Source of the DNA: Epichloe hybrida
Taxonomy: Eukaryota > Ascomycota > Sordariomycetes > Hypocreales > Clavicipitaceae
Length of the DNA stretch: 64,000 bases
Assembly: GCA_019022495.1 (NCBI GenBank)
Contig: JAFEKR010000006.1
Span: forward strand, 2,666,001-2,730,000
Reading direction: 5' to 3'
Part shown: in pieces, positions 33,933-45,642 of the stretch
How the letters are laid out: every line of letters starts with the position of its first letter
Numbering within the stretch: the first letter of the stretch is position 1
Made by a program: the position numbers and the translations under genes
The notes under the pieces: model-generated
What the model was told of the DNA's origin: nothing
What the model saw: only the letters and a program-made list of their open reading frames with translations
Databases searched by the model: none

Positions 33933-35427
33933 TGCAGCTGGGAAAGCAGATGAAGCCGAGCTGTGGGGGTTTTTTTTTTTCCTGGGCGAGATTTCGTATG
34001 GGTGTGGTTATAGATCGATCGGTAGCCTCAAGTCTTGGTGTTTGTTGTGGGAGGATGGCGGGTGGGCTCGGTAGAGCAGAGGTGGTCGGAAAGAATTGGC
34101 TGTTTTAAAAGCGAGAGCGGTGTGTTTTGAACTGAAGAATCAATTCACATCGTATGACACACCCGGCAGCGTTCTGTCTTGTTGGTTTGTCTTGGTGAAT
34201 GGCCTCGGCCGTTGTGGACTGTGACGATGGTGAATGGGCCACCAAGAGAAGGGAACAGAGGCGAATTCACTGCCGGTGTCCCCAAAGGGACAGCAATGAA
34301 TGGGATGAGCACAATTGGAAAGAGGTGATTGAGGTGGAAGCCAGAGCAACTTGTTGGGAATTTCCAATGACGGCACAAAGCACACCCGGACACACTGGGC
34401 AAGTTGTGAAGAAGAAGAAAAAGAGAGACAAGCAAGCACTCGGGCTGTCACGAGTGACGGTTGTTGACGAGAAGAGGGCGAGCGAGCGAGGGGATGGATG
34501 GCATGGGTGGGCACGGCCAGCTGGGTTGGGCTGGGTGGGCGGGCTGCTAGTCTCTAGTCTCTCTCTCCGCAGCATGGGAACAAGCATTTCAGTATGTATA
34601 CATGTACATTGTAGCACGAGGAACCACACGCACACACGCACACGCACATGCAGTCAGCTCAATAACCTGTCCGGTCATGTGGGCAACGAGGAGTATAGTA
34701 TACGGAGCACGGAGCACGGAGTACAGTGAACCACTAATCCGTACCTTACTTTGGCATGTAGGCGAGTCGCTGGCTGGCTGGCTGGCTCGAGTTTGTTCTT
34801 GGGGCTTGCTGGGCCATTGGGTGCAGCAAGTTGGGGCCAAAAATAACAAAAGCCACCGGTTACCTCGCTCATCAATACTCGCACCGTGCCGGACGCCCTG
34901 ATGCGCTGGGGGCCCGCCTGGGCACCCGCCTGGGCACCGCTAGACTTTCGGTGTTTACATGGAACTGGAGTCGATTCGGGGTGGGCGGGGGGCCCGATGG
35001 ATACACTGTCACTGTGCCCCCTCCCAGCGCGGGCACGGTGCGGGCACGGCAAGCCCAGGCGACAGCAGCACGCCAGTCCGCTCCTGGTAAGGCTCGGCAC
35101 ATGTAACTTTTATTAGATTTTATTACGGACCAGAAAGGGTGATCAACCTTGCAAAAATGGGCGCAATGAATTCAACAAAAAAAACCCATGAGACAGGCGA
35201 AGGGCACTCGTGAGGCAGGGTTGGGCAAACTGTCCATCGACACGAGGACGGTGGACGACCCAACAAGGCGTCTTGTATTACGAAGGTGCGGCCAGGCGTC
35301 ATGCTGTCTGTGAGTGAGTCCTGACTGACTTGCCCGGGCGGTAGCACCGAACCGAGAGAACTTGAGCTTATCGGAACAAAGCTTCTTCTGGTTTGACACC
35401 TGAGACTGAGACTGGAACCAGTGATTT

Positions 35428-35473
35428 CGACCCAGTCACCAGTCACCAGTCACCAGTCACCAGTCACCAGTCA
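35428..35473. repeat. 9-bp tandem repeat (CACCAGTCA)n
   Basis: Five near-perfect head-to-tail copies of CACCAGTCA. Confidence 0.85.
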
Positions 35474-35762
35474 AAGAAACAAAGACAAGGTTAAAAGTGT
35501 CTCTGGTGAATAAGCCACGGAACTCTCCTGATTTTGGTCTTTTTTTTTTATGCAGATTAGGTTCTTGTTGTCGCATTCGCATCTGATAGCCTGATAAAAA
35601 TCACCGCAGGTTCCCGGGTTGCTTAACTCTGTCCAGCGGACCCGCACCAGACGCCAGGCGCCTTATTAAAATGCATTAAAATGCTTGCTCAGCACGAGGT
35701 TGTACCGAGAATGGAGTCGTTTGACTTGGCTTCCACAGATCATCTGTCATCCTTCGTCTGTC

Positions 35763-35800
35763 ATCCGCATCAGCATCCGCATCAGCATCCGCATCAGCAT
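35763..35800. repeat. 12-bp tandem repeat
   Basis: About three copies of CATCCGCATCAG in tandem. Confidence 0.85.
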
Positions 35801-37029
35801 CCTCCTCACCCCTCCCCCCAAGCCACCCTCCAAGCCATGTTGCCATTCCGCCAACGGAAGCACGAAGTGATTCACGCATCCCAAATAGGCGACAACATTG
35901 TCCGCCACTCCGTCCGCCACTCCTCCGAGTGCCACTTTTGGGTGTCAAGGGCAACTTCAACCGCCGAGCGCAGGTGTAGCGATACTTCAGCTGTGTAATC
36001 CGTACGTCGGGCGGTACATCCCGCAGACACGGGCGAGGGCCAGGGATATGAGGCTAATTAGTATTTGCATTTCACTCCGCATGTACTCCGTCCGGAGCCG
36101 TGACTTGAAAGCTACTGTGTGTAGTTCCGTAATTTGCCTTGGAAGTTTATCTGGTTATAATAAAGCTTATTGCTCTCGGCATGCCACTGCGGCGTCTAGC
36201 CCTCGCTCGCTATTTATGCCGCGGCATTTTCTGACTTTTCGACACGCGATGCCTAAAATCACTGTCGGCCGAGACTGACTTGACGCTGTAGGGGAGCTAG
36301 TCCAATGTCAAAGCGGTTCATTCTCAGTGTCCAGACGAAACTCAAGCCATGGTCTGATAAAAGGGCACTGTTCATTCGCGGAACCCCCTTCGCCCCCGTC
36401 ATGGCGAGATGGCCGCATCCATCGGCACTCACAGTAGTAGTATTGGTGCACTTGTGGCACCAGAAAACAGACGGATATTACAAGTGGTGTACAGTGCAAT
36501 TGCACAATTGGATCACTTCAATGTCTTCATCAGTGGCCAAGTGGGTGGCGGCATCAACAGGCACTGGCCTGCATCTCGAGGAATGTTGCTCATCACCTTC
36601 TCCATCACTGCCTATGTAGAAGAATGAAGAATGTGGGCTCGGGATGCCGTCCAGGAATCTGACATGATCATCGCGGCCAATATTAATACGGCTGTCTTCC
36701 TTTGCCTCCGACTTTCGTCGCCTCGGTGCTCGATGCCGAGTCCCGACATACGAGAGCTGTTTGTCATGGAAACCATGGACAACAACCAGTCCATCTTCCC
36801 AATGATTCCGGACACACCCGTGGCCGATGGCCTAATTTCACTTCTTCACCAGGCTCAGCCTCAGCTTCTGACAGACGAGAGCACAGTACGAATTGCATTA
36901 TTGTCTGCGATCGAGGGGTTTGAAGCAGCGACACGAAGGGCAGTTCTTGTGGGACAAGAGCGGGGCGGCAGCACTAGTTCTCGCCTGGCTTCCTTCCTTC
37001 CTTCCTTGCACCTGCAGACTGAGAAGAAC

Positions 37030-37390
37030 GGACATCTAAACACGCATATGTCAAAAATTGAACACGCATATGCCGTTAGTCCTAATCGGGATAGACAGTA
37101 TACCCACCTGTTTTTAGTGTGGCTCGCGTCTAATCTTCGTAGCTATTATAGTAAGGTAAAATTATATAGCTAGCATTATTATTAGAGATACTAAGGATAC
37201 GATACGCTTGTGTAAAAGGTTGAATTTAACGTTGAATTTGACGTTGAAGGTGATGATAATTAATGATAACCAAGAAGCTAAGAAGGGGAGAAGGAGAGGA
37301 ATCTATGTAGGTCAGAAGGTGGGCGAAAAGCGGGAAAAGTGGGGCGGCATATGCGTGTTCAATTTTTGACATATGCGTGTTTAGAGGTCC
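37030..37390. mobile_element. MITE with perfect 9-bp target duplication (element 2)
   Basis: A 361-bp element with inverted termini. The left end starts GGACATCTAAACACGCATAT; the right end, on the other strand, starts GGACCTCTAAACACGCATAT. Inside each terminus a second copy of the core follows (TTGAACACGCATATGCC). The nonamer GAGAAGAAC flanks both sides exactly (37021-37029 and 37391-37399). The CTAAACRCGCATA core, the second core about 25 bp further in, and the internal TAGTGTGGCTCGCGTCTA are shared with element 1, so the two belong to one diverged family. There is no transposase. Confidence 0.9.
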
Positions 37391-40300
37391 GAGAAGAACT
37401 CGAAAAAAAACTCGACAGTGGCAACGCAACGTGCTGGATCAAAAAAATAAAAAAAAATAAACAGATGACACGCCTCGCCGTCGACTCTCCGGCCCGACTG
37501 TTTGAAAGGCAACTGGGCCAATCTTCCTGACACACGTGACATGGCATAGTCTGGTGTGGTTTTTTTTTTTTTTTTTTTTTCCTTTCTTGCTGTCCCGCAA
37601 TCAACAACAAAGGATGAATGTTGGCAGCAACGAGATGGGAACCCTGTGCGTGTTTCAAGGATTGAATGGATGGGCGATCGTGGGACACTTTGTTTGTGCC
37701 TGTGTTCCCTGAAACAACCGCCTGAGCTCGATTGGGACGTCGTTCCTGCTGATTTTCTCAAACACGACCGCAACGGTCGGGCAAGACGGCAAGCTTTTTG
37801 TAAGGGAGTCCATTGGGAGGGAACAAGGTGAACTGACTCTCAGTGATGTGCATTTGCACGCAACGGGGGCTTCTCTCATGGGTTAGGTGCGGATCAGACT
37901 GATGGGATCGTCGATGGTAACAACCCACCAGGGCCACCACCCACCAGGGCCACCACCCACCAGGGGCAGGCAATGCCGGTCAATCAATTCCTCGCTGGCG
38001 TGCCACAAGATCATGCGAGGTGCGGGGTGGGGAAATATCAGCATCGTGTCTTGCAAATCGAAGCGCATCGAGCAACCCGCCGACTCGAGTAATACTACTA
38101 GTCAAACCAGTCAAACCAGTCAAATCAAGTCCACCCTGGCGCCCTTGTGTGCTGAGGCCGGGCATGGGCATCCGCGAAACAGGAAACGGGCTGAACGTCT
38201 TGGAACAAGATCCAGCCTAGGTTCCAACAAGTCTAGCCCGTATGTATTATCGTCGAACTCGTTTAACCACAATTACCCGGGCTCTCGATGCTTGAATGCA
38301 GTCTCCAGACTGCTGCTCCGGACAGGCCTGGCGGGCCTGGGATTACATTATTATTACACCACGCACGACTCCGTATGTACATACATGCTATAATACAATC
38401 TACTATACCGCGTGCGTGGAGCACAAGCTTCATCGTCTCGATCTCTTTTGGTTTGTCTTGCCGAGAGCGATCCAATATCGGACAAAAGTAGACAATGGCC
38501 CCGGGCATGTCGGGTCAGAACGTGAACTTGAACAATGATAGACGGCATTTTCCACCAAGGATTTCCCTCCGGTTGGTTGCACCAGACCCATTTCAAACTT
38601 CAATTCAACCGTTCCGCGGCATCCTGCAGCGGTGCGGGAGACGGGCCATCCGATGCACAGTGGCCCAGTCGGTTCATAACATGTGCCGGATCTTCGTCTC
38701 CGACATAATACATGTACGCAAGTACATGCTTTGCTGACCAAAACAGGCTTGTCCTCTATATCACGGCATTGGGAGGAAATAGTACCTGGGCCTGGTCTCC
38801 TGGTTTCTTCGCCCCCCTCGTTGAAGTTGTGCTTAGCTGCTGCAGGGGCAAAGACCGAGACGCGGCCCCCAAACAAGGTCGCTTGCTTTCTCGAGTAGAT
38901 ACGGGCGTATACCGATGGCCTATTCCACCTGGCAATTGGGCACAAATGTACGGAGTACTCGATGGCCCCCATGCCCATCCCATGCCCATCCCATGCAGCC
39001 ACGGAACATTCTGAGCACTGAGCCAGTTTTAGTAGTTTGAGTCGAGCGAGATATCCGGGGGCTGGAGCGGACCAGAAGTCGAGTTCGTGCCCGGTCATGT
39101 CACCACCTCACCTACAGTCCTGCAGGGGTGGTAATTGGACCCAGGTCCGAGCATCTCGTCAGTGTGGGGAGGGGCAATCCGTAGTCCTCCGTAAAGGCAT
39201 TGGATTTATTGCAAATTGATGACTTTGGCTGCTCCTCCATATGTACTAACGACGGTGATAAAAAGCAGCGAATTGGTCGGGTACGACGCAAAGTCGGCAC
39301 CAATAACCGGAAGCAACCCACCGACAAGGATAAATCCGCCCGCCACGCAAAGTTGCATCACGTATCCGTGCCTCTTGTCTCCGTCCGCACCCGCGTCTTC
39401 TTCTCTTTCCCGGTCGTGAATGTTGTATGAGCCCGTAAAACACGGCCGTCTGGATTCATCGTCCTTTTACAATCAAGCAGCGAGGGATGGACATCGCAAT
39501 GCGTCTCTGCTCTTGCTCGGTTCGAGAACATGGCTTCCCCTCTACTAATTCTAATATCACTCGTTTTCTCATCGGCCACCACCAATGAGCAATATATATA
39601 GGATTCAATAAGACTGGTCGAACTCGCTGTTGACTGATTATGCTTCCTGTCTCTGCCACACCAGACTGGAATGTGAATATGCTGAACAATGTACACAGTC
39701 CTCGCGAGCTCCGCACCAGGTTGTATTGTAACCTTGCTGAGTGGAAATATCTCGCACTGTCAAGTAATGAAGGGTATTTGCGAATGATGAGGGGACCGGT
39801 CTTCATTGCCGCGGCTAGATGAGTTGCTTGTCGAGTCATAAAGTGTAGTGCCTGCCTGGGACTTACATGTCCTACTCTGGAGCATCATGCCTTGCAGCGT
39901 GTGCATTTTCTTTCTTGGGGGAGCTCGCGCGTATCGGTGACGAATCTTGTGTCTGAATCGGCAGTATGGTGTGACGATTGAACTTGCGGCCATGACTGAA
40001 CTGCGGAACATGCTTCGAGGATAGACAAGAGTTGAGGCATTTAATCCCGAGGAGCTCGTCCAGTCTGATCAGCACACGCCATGGCATTAGATAGCTTGTT
40101 GGCGCCTTGTTTAGTCAGAGGTGCGTGGTCCATGACACAACTATAACCAACAAAGCTCTGTACATCAATGCAAAGGCCTGCTTCTCGCGAGGTGTACTGG
40201 TATCCCGAATAACACGCCTTTGCATCAATTCCGCAACAAGGCCTATACTTGTCACATCCGTCCTCGGATCGCTCCCAGTCACGGACACACAAAAAGCTGG

Positions 40301-40560
40301 AGATTGAATTCGTTCATTCGTGCTATCAACACAGATTATACCGCATTACTGTCTCCCTTGCCTCTTCCGGTTTATAAACATCTGATATCCTTGATCCCTG
40401 GAAGCTTGACGTATCCGAATTAGACCGCGCAAGGTCCACAATGGTTATTAGCCCATTCATTCCAAGCAGCATTTACTGCAGGAGCTGATGGTCTCGAGCA
40501 ACGTCATTCCCTGTAAAATCGTGGCCATTGTGCATCAGATATTTTTCGCCGTCTCCGCCT
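37391..40560. other. Long intergenic region, no gene established
   Basis: 3.2 kb of normal composition. It has a T run (37561-37580), a 16-bp tandem repeat CCACCAGGGCCACCAC (about 37925-37970) and an AACCAGTCA-type repeat (about 38100-38127). Several 80-220-codon open frames exist on both strands (for example 38430-39098, 39456-39839 and 40041-40292, all minus), but no domain was recognised. Hidden short-exon genes are possible. Confidence 0.4.
37925..37970. repeat. 16-bp tandem repeat
   Basis: Three copies of a CCACCAGGGCCACCAC-like unit in tandem, the last one altered. Confidence 0.8.
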
Positions 40561-41331
40561 TTATTGCGTCTTGAAGAGGAGGATCGCGCAGTGACCGAGG
40601 TAGAAGTAGATAAAATGCTTTGTTTCTGCGGATGTTTCAGTATGAGAAACAGATATGGCAAGTATGATGGCATATCCAGGGAAGTAAGTGGCCGCAAGCC
40701 CAAAGAAGCAAAGTGGTCACGAACCGTGAGTTACAAAACTGCCAAAGTTGCGGCCAACGATGCAGTGCCAAGTCGGACCCTTTCGTTCGTCAAACTATAT
40801 CGGCGTCAGTCGCGTGCCCGTGCTTTTTTTTTGGGGAAATTGGCTCGAGACTGTAAGACTCGTCGGGAAAGATGGATACGAACTGTGCGCTTGATGTGTT
40901 GAGCAATGTCCTATCGTCATGTGTAATTAGCATCAAGTCGGGCTTGGGACCAGGTCAGAGTATATCCGTTGATGGCTGCTCACATACCTTCTCGATGGTG
41001 AACTTGGACATGGCTTCTTGAGCTGGTTTGCGGTGTTAATACGTCTTCTTGTATCCGAGTGCTACCGTCTGGACGGCATCCAGCACGCGCCACGTACTGA
41101 TCTCGATCGACTCTTGTTGCATTTCCTCAGCCTGTCGTTCCCGTCAGCGCTTTTTGCCACGCCCGGCTTCATGCACAACTTTCTCACCATGTCAGCAGAC
41201 TTGATCTGGGCTGGAAAATGGTTAGCGCGTTGCATGTTCGCAGTTGATGACGGCGCAGTTCCCTGGCAGTTCTAAATCGCACCTTCGAGCTTCTCCCGGG
41301 GAACAGGAGTCTCTGCCTGCTTGTCCGCCAT
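40561..41331 (-). CDS. Dynein light chain, LC8 type (Dyn2/DYNLL-like)
   Basis: Seven very short exons on the minus strand: 41283-41331, 41188-41210, 41098-41131, 40988-41022, 40884-40910, 40725-40794 and 40561-40625. Together they encode 100 aa: MADKQAETPVPREKLE, then AQIKSADM, AEEMQQESIEI, TQEAMSKFTIEK, DIAQHIKRT, FDERKGPTWHCIVGRNFGS and ETKHFIYFYLGHCAILLFKT. The last two blocks are the LC8 signature (PTWHCIVGRNFGS, HETKHFIYFYLG). LC8 is a dimeric hub that stabilises cytoplasmic dynein intermediate chain and many other partners. The extra ~10 N-terminal residues are usual in filamentous fungi. Introns are 56-99 nt, all GT..AG. Because of the exon sizes no coherent open frame marks the gene, so it is easily missed. 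The exon series is constrained at both ends by frame and homology. Confidence 0.93.
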
Positions 41332-42095
41332 TTTGATGACTTGGCTGTGTAACAGGGACGTCGGGTGGTTCGTTCGCTCACGGCAAGGGGTTCTCTCCGC
41401 CTTTGTGCAGAAGGTCCCAACTCCAAATCAGCGTCGTTCCTGATTGTGAATTGGGGGGGATGTTCGTGTCCGGGATCGTTGCTGGGATGCGACTCTGCGA
41501 GGTGTAGAATTGAACTGAGCACCCCTTTCTGACAAGCTCGGTGTAATAATGTATGTACGGATCCGTAGACGCACGCAGGTCGGATATGCACGACTTGTGC
41601 AAGGTTGGGTGGCATGTATGTAATGTACATGTACGTACCGTGGGGCACGCGGGTGGAGGGGTATAATAGGCAGGACGTATGTACATACATGTAATCCGTA
41701 TGTAATCCGTATGTATCATGACTGGCAGACCCAGTCAGTCACGTTTGTCCAACGCCGTTCTACATATATTATTTCCAGGAAATGCAAACATTCATGTATC
41801 TTTGTATTCTCCTAGCATGAAGATTGCCCTGACATCACGCAGCCAGTACGCTGGTGGTACCTCGTAAAAAGTCATGTGCTTTGCTTTGCCTCTCCATGCA
41901 TTCGCCAATTAGTAGATAACTGTGCGACTCCTGCAGGTTGCAACAATAGCACTCATGACGCTGTAACCCAGAAAACTCGCCCAACACCTTATACACAGCA
42001 GCACCCTACTATTTCCAGAGAAGAATGTCATGTTTCTACAACTTTTTCTCTCTCAACTCCTCAGCCCTTAGCCCTCAGCCCTCAGCCCTCAGCCC
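41332..42095. other. Intergenic region
   Basis: Upstream of the dynein light chain gene and downstream of the next minus-strand gene. It ends with a heptameric tandem array CCCTCAG (about 42057-42098). No gene is visible. Confidence 0.45.
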
Positions 42096-42098
42096 TCA
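42057..42098. repeat. Heptameric tandem repeat (CCCTCAG)n
   Basis: About six imperfect copies of CCCTCAG or CCCTTAG lie directly against the stop codon of the gene ending at 42096. Confidence 0.8.
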
Positions 42099-43692
42099 AC
42101 CCTCATCGAAGTAGTTGAATCCTTCGTACGAGGGCTCATGGTCCCATGAGCCTGCGGCTTCCCGTCCCTCCGCAACAGACAAGCGCATAGACGACGACAG
42201 TCTAGCCTCGCCGGTAGTCCACGCCGGGGTGTCTCCATCGCCAAGTGTCAATGTATCTTCAGAGCTTGCGCGTGACCATGCTGTGTTCTGTGGACAATAG
42301 TCTGGGGCAATTCCTGGTGTAGAGTCAGGTGTGCTTTCCATGCGTGCTTGCCACGTCTGCATGAGTTGTAGGTTGGAGTCCGCGAAACTGGGAGGCTCAA
42401 GGAGCACTGGGTCTATTTGCCCATTTTGCTGCGGCTCCATGGGCTCTTCTGATCCGACGGTGTCGTCATAGTGGCCAAGTTTAGGTTTCACAATACTATT
42501 GTTGCTTGCTTGAATGGCCCGTTGAGCGCCATTCTCGTGGCATGATACTTCTGCAAGTTGAAGCGAGTTGCCGTGAGTTATCAACGGTGCTTGTTGATTA
42601 ACGTGCTGATGGCTTGCAGGGACGCTGGTTGCCATCTGCTGATATGCTGTATTGGCGAGGTTGGTGGAGCTCGCGTTGATCATGTCCGTTCGAGCATCTT
42701 GCTCCATGTGCGGCTCATATCTATCGAGTATATCGGATCTTTGAAACACGTCGACCCAGTCTGGAATCCCCGATCCAAGAAGTAAGTTGTAACGATCCAT
42801 GTGGGATATCAGAGCATTTTGTGGGAGAGGCTGATGATAATCTTGCTGTAGAATGGGCTCGGTCTCGGACAATTGCCCGTTGTGCTCATCCCATTCGAAG
42901 AAATATGGCTCTGCATTCGTCCATGTCTCCAAGAGAGGCGATTGGTCGATGTGCGGATCCAAGCTGAGCGGAAAGTCAGGGGAGTTGTTAGTCTCTTCGT
43001 TCTCCACGTCGTCGTGGGGAGGGACCAACAGACCTTCCAGTCAGCTCATCGTCGTCATCGCCATCGCCATCCTGCCTGCGTTCCCGTCCAGCGACAGGTG
43101 CACGGCTGTGAGGCGTACCCCGGAGGATGTCGTCACCTCTGATCAGAGGGCCAGGGCAGTTTCTCGGTGGACGAACCGGTCGACCAGCCGGGGACGCAGA
43201 AGCAGGAGTTGACTGTGATGCTGTGCGCCGGAGGTTGGAAACGCGGAGGTTAGGTTGCGGAACATGAGCGGCCTGCCTCTCAAACTGGGAGAAATCAATT
43301 TCGAGGATGCCATCATTTTCCGGCCAGTCATTGCTGCTGCTACTGATGGCGAAATTTTGCGTGTTCGCCACGGGAGTGCTGGGGAGAAAACAAGTTAGTC
43401 TTATCTAGTAGCCACATGAATAGGCCGTCCATGAATTAGATGCCCTCGAATAAGTCGTCATGCGTTTCGCTTGACTACATAAGCCTAGTTTCAAAACTCA
43501 AGCGGAGTAGGCTTACCCAAATCGAGGATCTCTCCCATACTTGTTCTTGATATACCGAACTTGATTTTCTGTCAATCTGCGGCCAAAGCGTCTTTCGAAC
43601 ATTGTTATAATCCATCGAAGAGTCAAGCCGCGCAGAATGGCCTTCAAGACGAAGAGAATCTCGACGTCCTTGTACTGCTGAGCACCAGCCAT
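42096..43692 (-). CDS. Putative fungal regulator with N-terminal helical domain
   Basis: Three exons on the minus strand (43517-43692, 43034-43378, 42096-42963) give 462 aa. The first exon encodes a compact, basic, helical domain of about 58 residues (YKDVEILFVLKAILRGLTLR, then FGRRLTENQVRYIKNKYGRD) that looks like a helix-turn-helix/Myb-type DNA-binding unit. The rest is low-complexity and acidic, rich in Gln, Asp and Ser, like an activation region. The start at 43692 is the only ATG before the domain. Intron 2 uses a weak donor (GTCTGT) but has a good branch site (GACTAAC) and restores frame. The function is not known; a transcription-regulator role is inferred from the layout alone. Confidence 0.75.
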
Positions 43693-44478
43693 TGTCGACG
43701 ATAGCACGCAAGACTTTTGCTCCGCTCAAAAAGTTTAAATGACCCTGTCTCAGTGTCCGATTATCTCCCACAATATTGTGAAAGAGGAAGGGAAATATCT
43801 TGGAATATTTGTTGGAAAAAAAAGACTGTTGCTGATACAAGAGGCTTGGCTTTTTTGTGTTGAAATGGGCCGAGTCGCAGTTGCTGTTGTTTGTTGTTTG
43901 TGACGACAGAACAAAAGGCGTGACAGCAAACACCGACTCGAAGATTGTGAAAGATAGTATGAAGTGATCAAATCAAATTCAAAGAGGTTGGTTTTCTTTT
44001 TTTTTTTTCTCTGACTTGGAGAGAATGAGTCTGTCGCTATGCTCAGTAGACATTGTGAAGGGCGGGCAGCACATAGAAATAGCTGGGTGCGAAGCCATGC
44101 ACCTAATCACCATCCTTGGAGACGCGTAATGGGGGATAACGCTATTCGTTGGGGAAGACTAGAACTGGACACAAGTTTCCCTGGCAATCAGTCCATCTGA
44201 CGATAGTTTGTGTGATTGAGTTGCGTGGCCATGACACACTTTGGGGGGTGATTGTTGGGATCATGGGCACATGTGCGACGGTCAACTTTGGAAAACGTAT
44301 TCAGGCGGCCTAGCGTGGTGACCATCAGTGAATGGGAGATGAGATGATTGCACACGCAGGAGGAGAGCATGCCAGATTGAGGCCAACAGCTGTGATGGAC
44401 TTTTCGAGATCTGGTGGGAGGGCCAAGTTGATGGGACGAATGGAGGGCAAGTAGTGATTGTCGCATTCGGGCCAGAGG
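43693..44478. other. Intergenic region
   Basis: Upstream of the regulator gene and downstream of the methyltransferase gene. It contains T runs near 43996-44010. No supported gene. Confidence 0.45.
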
Positions 44479-45642
44479 TCACGAACTGCCTCTCGAGAAC
44501 ACCCCCAACCAACATCGAACATTGCCGCCTTCATCATCCTCGACCCAGTCATCCTGGCCGGCCAGTTCATCCTCTTCAACACACGAAAGAGGTCCATCCA
44601 GATCCAGCATAGCCTGCCTGAATGCGTCCAAGAGTCTCACCGTAGTTGCATCGCGTTGCGGCACCATCACCACAGCTCGAGACTCCGCACCCAGGGCTAA
44701 CTGTTGACTGATAGCTGACGCCAAGAGAGCGGGGTGATCATCATCGTACATCGGGTCTGCTGCCAAGACAATCTGTGACGGACATCAGCCTTTGAAGAGA
44801 AAAAGAGCCCTCTTTGTTAGTTGTTCACGCCGCATGCGAGATTGCGAGTTAGAGTAGTGGAATAAAAGGTGAATCGAGTATAAGCGTACCTTGAACTGAT
44901 GGTGCCTCCCGAACAATCCCTGATCTACCTCCTCCTCACTTCCACCCCAGGTCAAAGGACCAGCACTCAACCCTCCTCCCCTTTCTTCGATCACGACCCT
45001 ATTCCTCATCACGTTGCTCTGTAAATTATCCATAATGTTGGGTAAGTCGCTCAAAGAAACATGCACCTTCCACAACGCTGCGGCCGCCATGCCCAACAAC
45101 CCTGTTCCGGAGCCCAATTCCACGACACTGGGCGCCTCTCGAGCCAACGACTGGTCGAACAACCCGAGCAACGACGTCGTTCTCAACTTGGGCAAGTGCC
45201 GCGCGAGAACAAGAGAAGACGCCCAGGTCTTGAACCCCAACGAGTCTCCCGTCAATGCCGGCTCCCTGATGACCAGGTCAAAGGGTTCTTGGCCACCTGC
45301 CCCATCAACACCGTCAAAGGGCCACTTCCTAGTCAGTTCCCCCATGGCTGTTCGTCCGCACCGCTCCGACATGCGCTTACTGGCGAGTTCCCAAATTATC
45401 TCCTTCTGCTCGTCATCTTCAATCCAGAATAGCGGGCTCTTGATAATTGTGGATATGTACTGCATGATTTCAGCTTTGCGCAGAGAAGCACGGGATTCCT
45501 GCTCGACGAGGGCCTCGGACCGCCGCCGGCAGTGGTTCCATATTGGTGGTGAAAGTTCAAGACTTCGGAGGGTAGTGAGAAGTATGGGAAATGATGGTTT
45601 TTGGAAGGTTTGGGGCAGGTCGAGTGCTGAGACGGTGGTCAT
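44479..45642 (-). CDS. Family-16 SAM-dependent protein-lysine methyltransferase (EFM2-like)
   Basis: Two exons on the minus strand (44890-45642, 44479-44772; intron 117 nt) give 348 aa. The N-terminal helical part (LPQTFQKPSFPILLTTLRSLE) precedes the seven-beta-strand methyltransferase fold. Motif I is SVVELGSGTGLLGMAA (residues ~172-187), the acidic loop SLSDLPNIMDNLQSN follows, and the second exon opens with IVLAADPMYDDDHP. The D-P-M-Y box is the (D/E)xx(Y/F) motif typical of Methyltransf_16 lysine methyltransferases. Fungal relatives such as Efm2 modify translation elongation factors (eEF2, eEF3). Which factor is modified here cannot be told from sequence. The start is the first in-frame ATG after a short leader. 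Confidence 0.85.

Larger units (their letters stand above)
33933..37029. other. Long intergenic region with minisatellites
   Basis: No convincing gene in 3.1 kb. It contains short tandem arrays: a 9-bp CACCAGTCA array (about 35428-35473), a 12-bp CATCCGCATCAG array (about 35763-35800), CA-rich repeats (about 34625-34652) and CTTCCTTC repeats (about 36989-37008). Open frames around 36305-37030 look weakly protein-like but no family is recognised. Confidence 0.45.

Noticed and set aside
38430..39098. A 222-codon minus-strand open frame
   Set aside because: No recognisable motif; Cys/Arg/Gly-rich composition looks like chance frame in GC-rich DNA. Not listed as a gene.
42057..42098. CCCTCAG repeats as an interstitial telomere
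   Set aside because: The usual fungal telomere unit is CCCTAA; this heptamer differs at two positions and is a short minisatellite.
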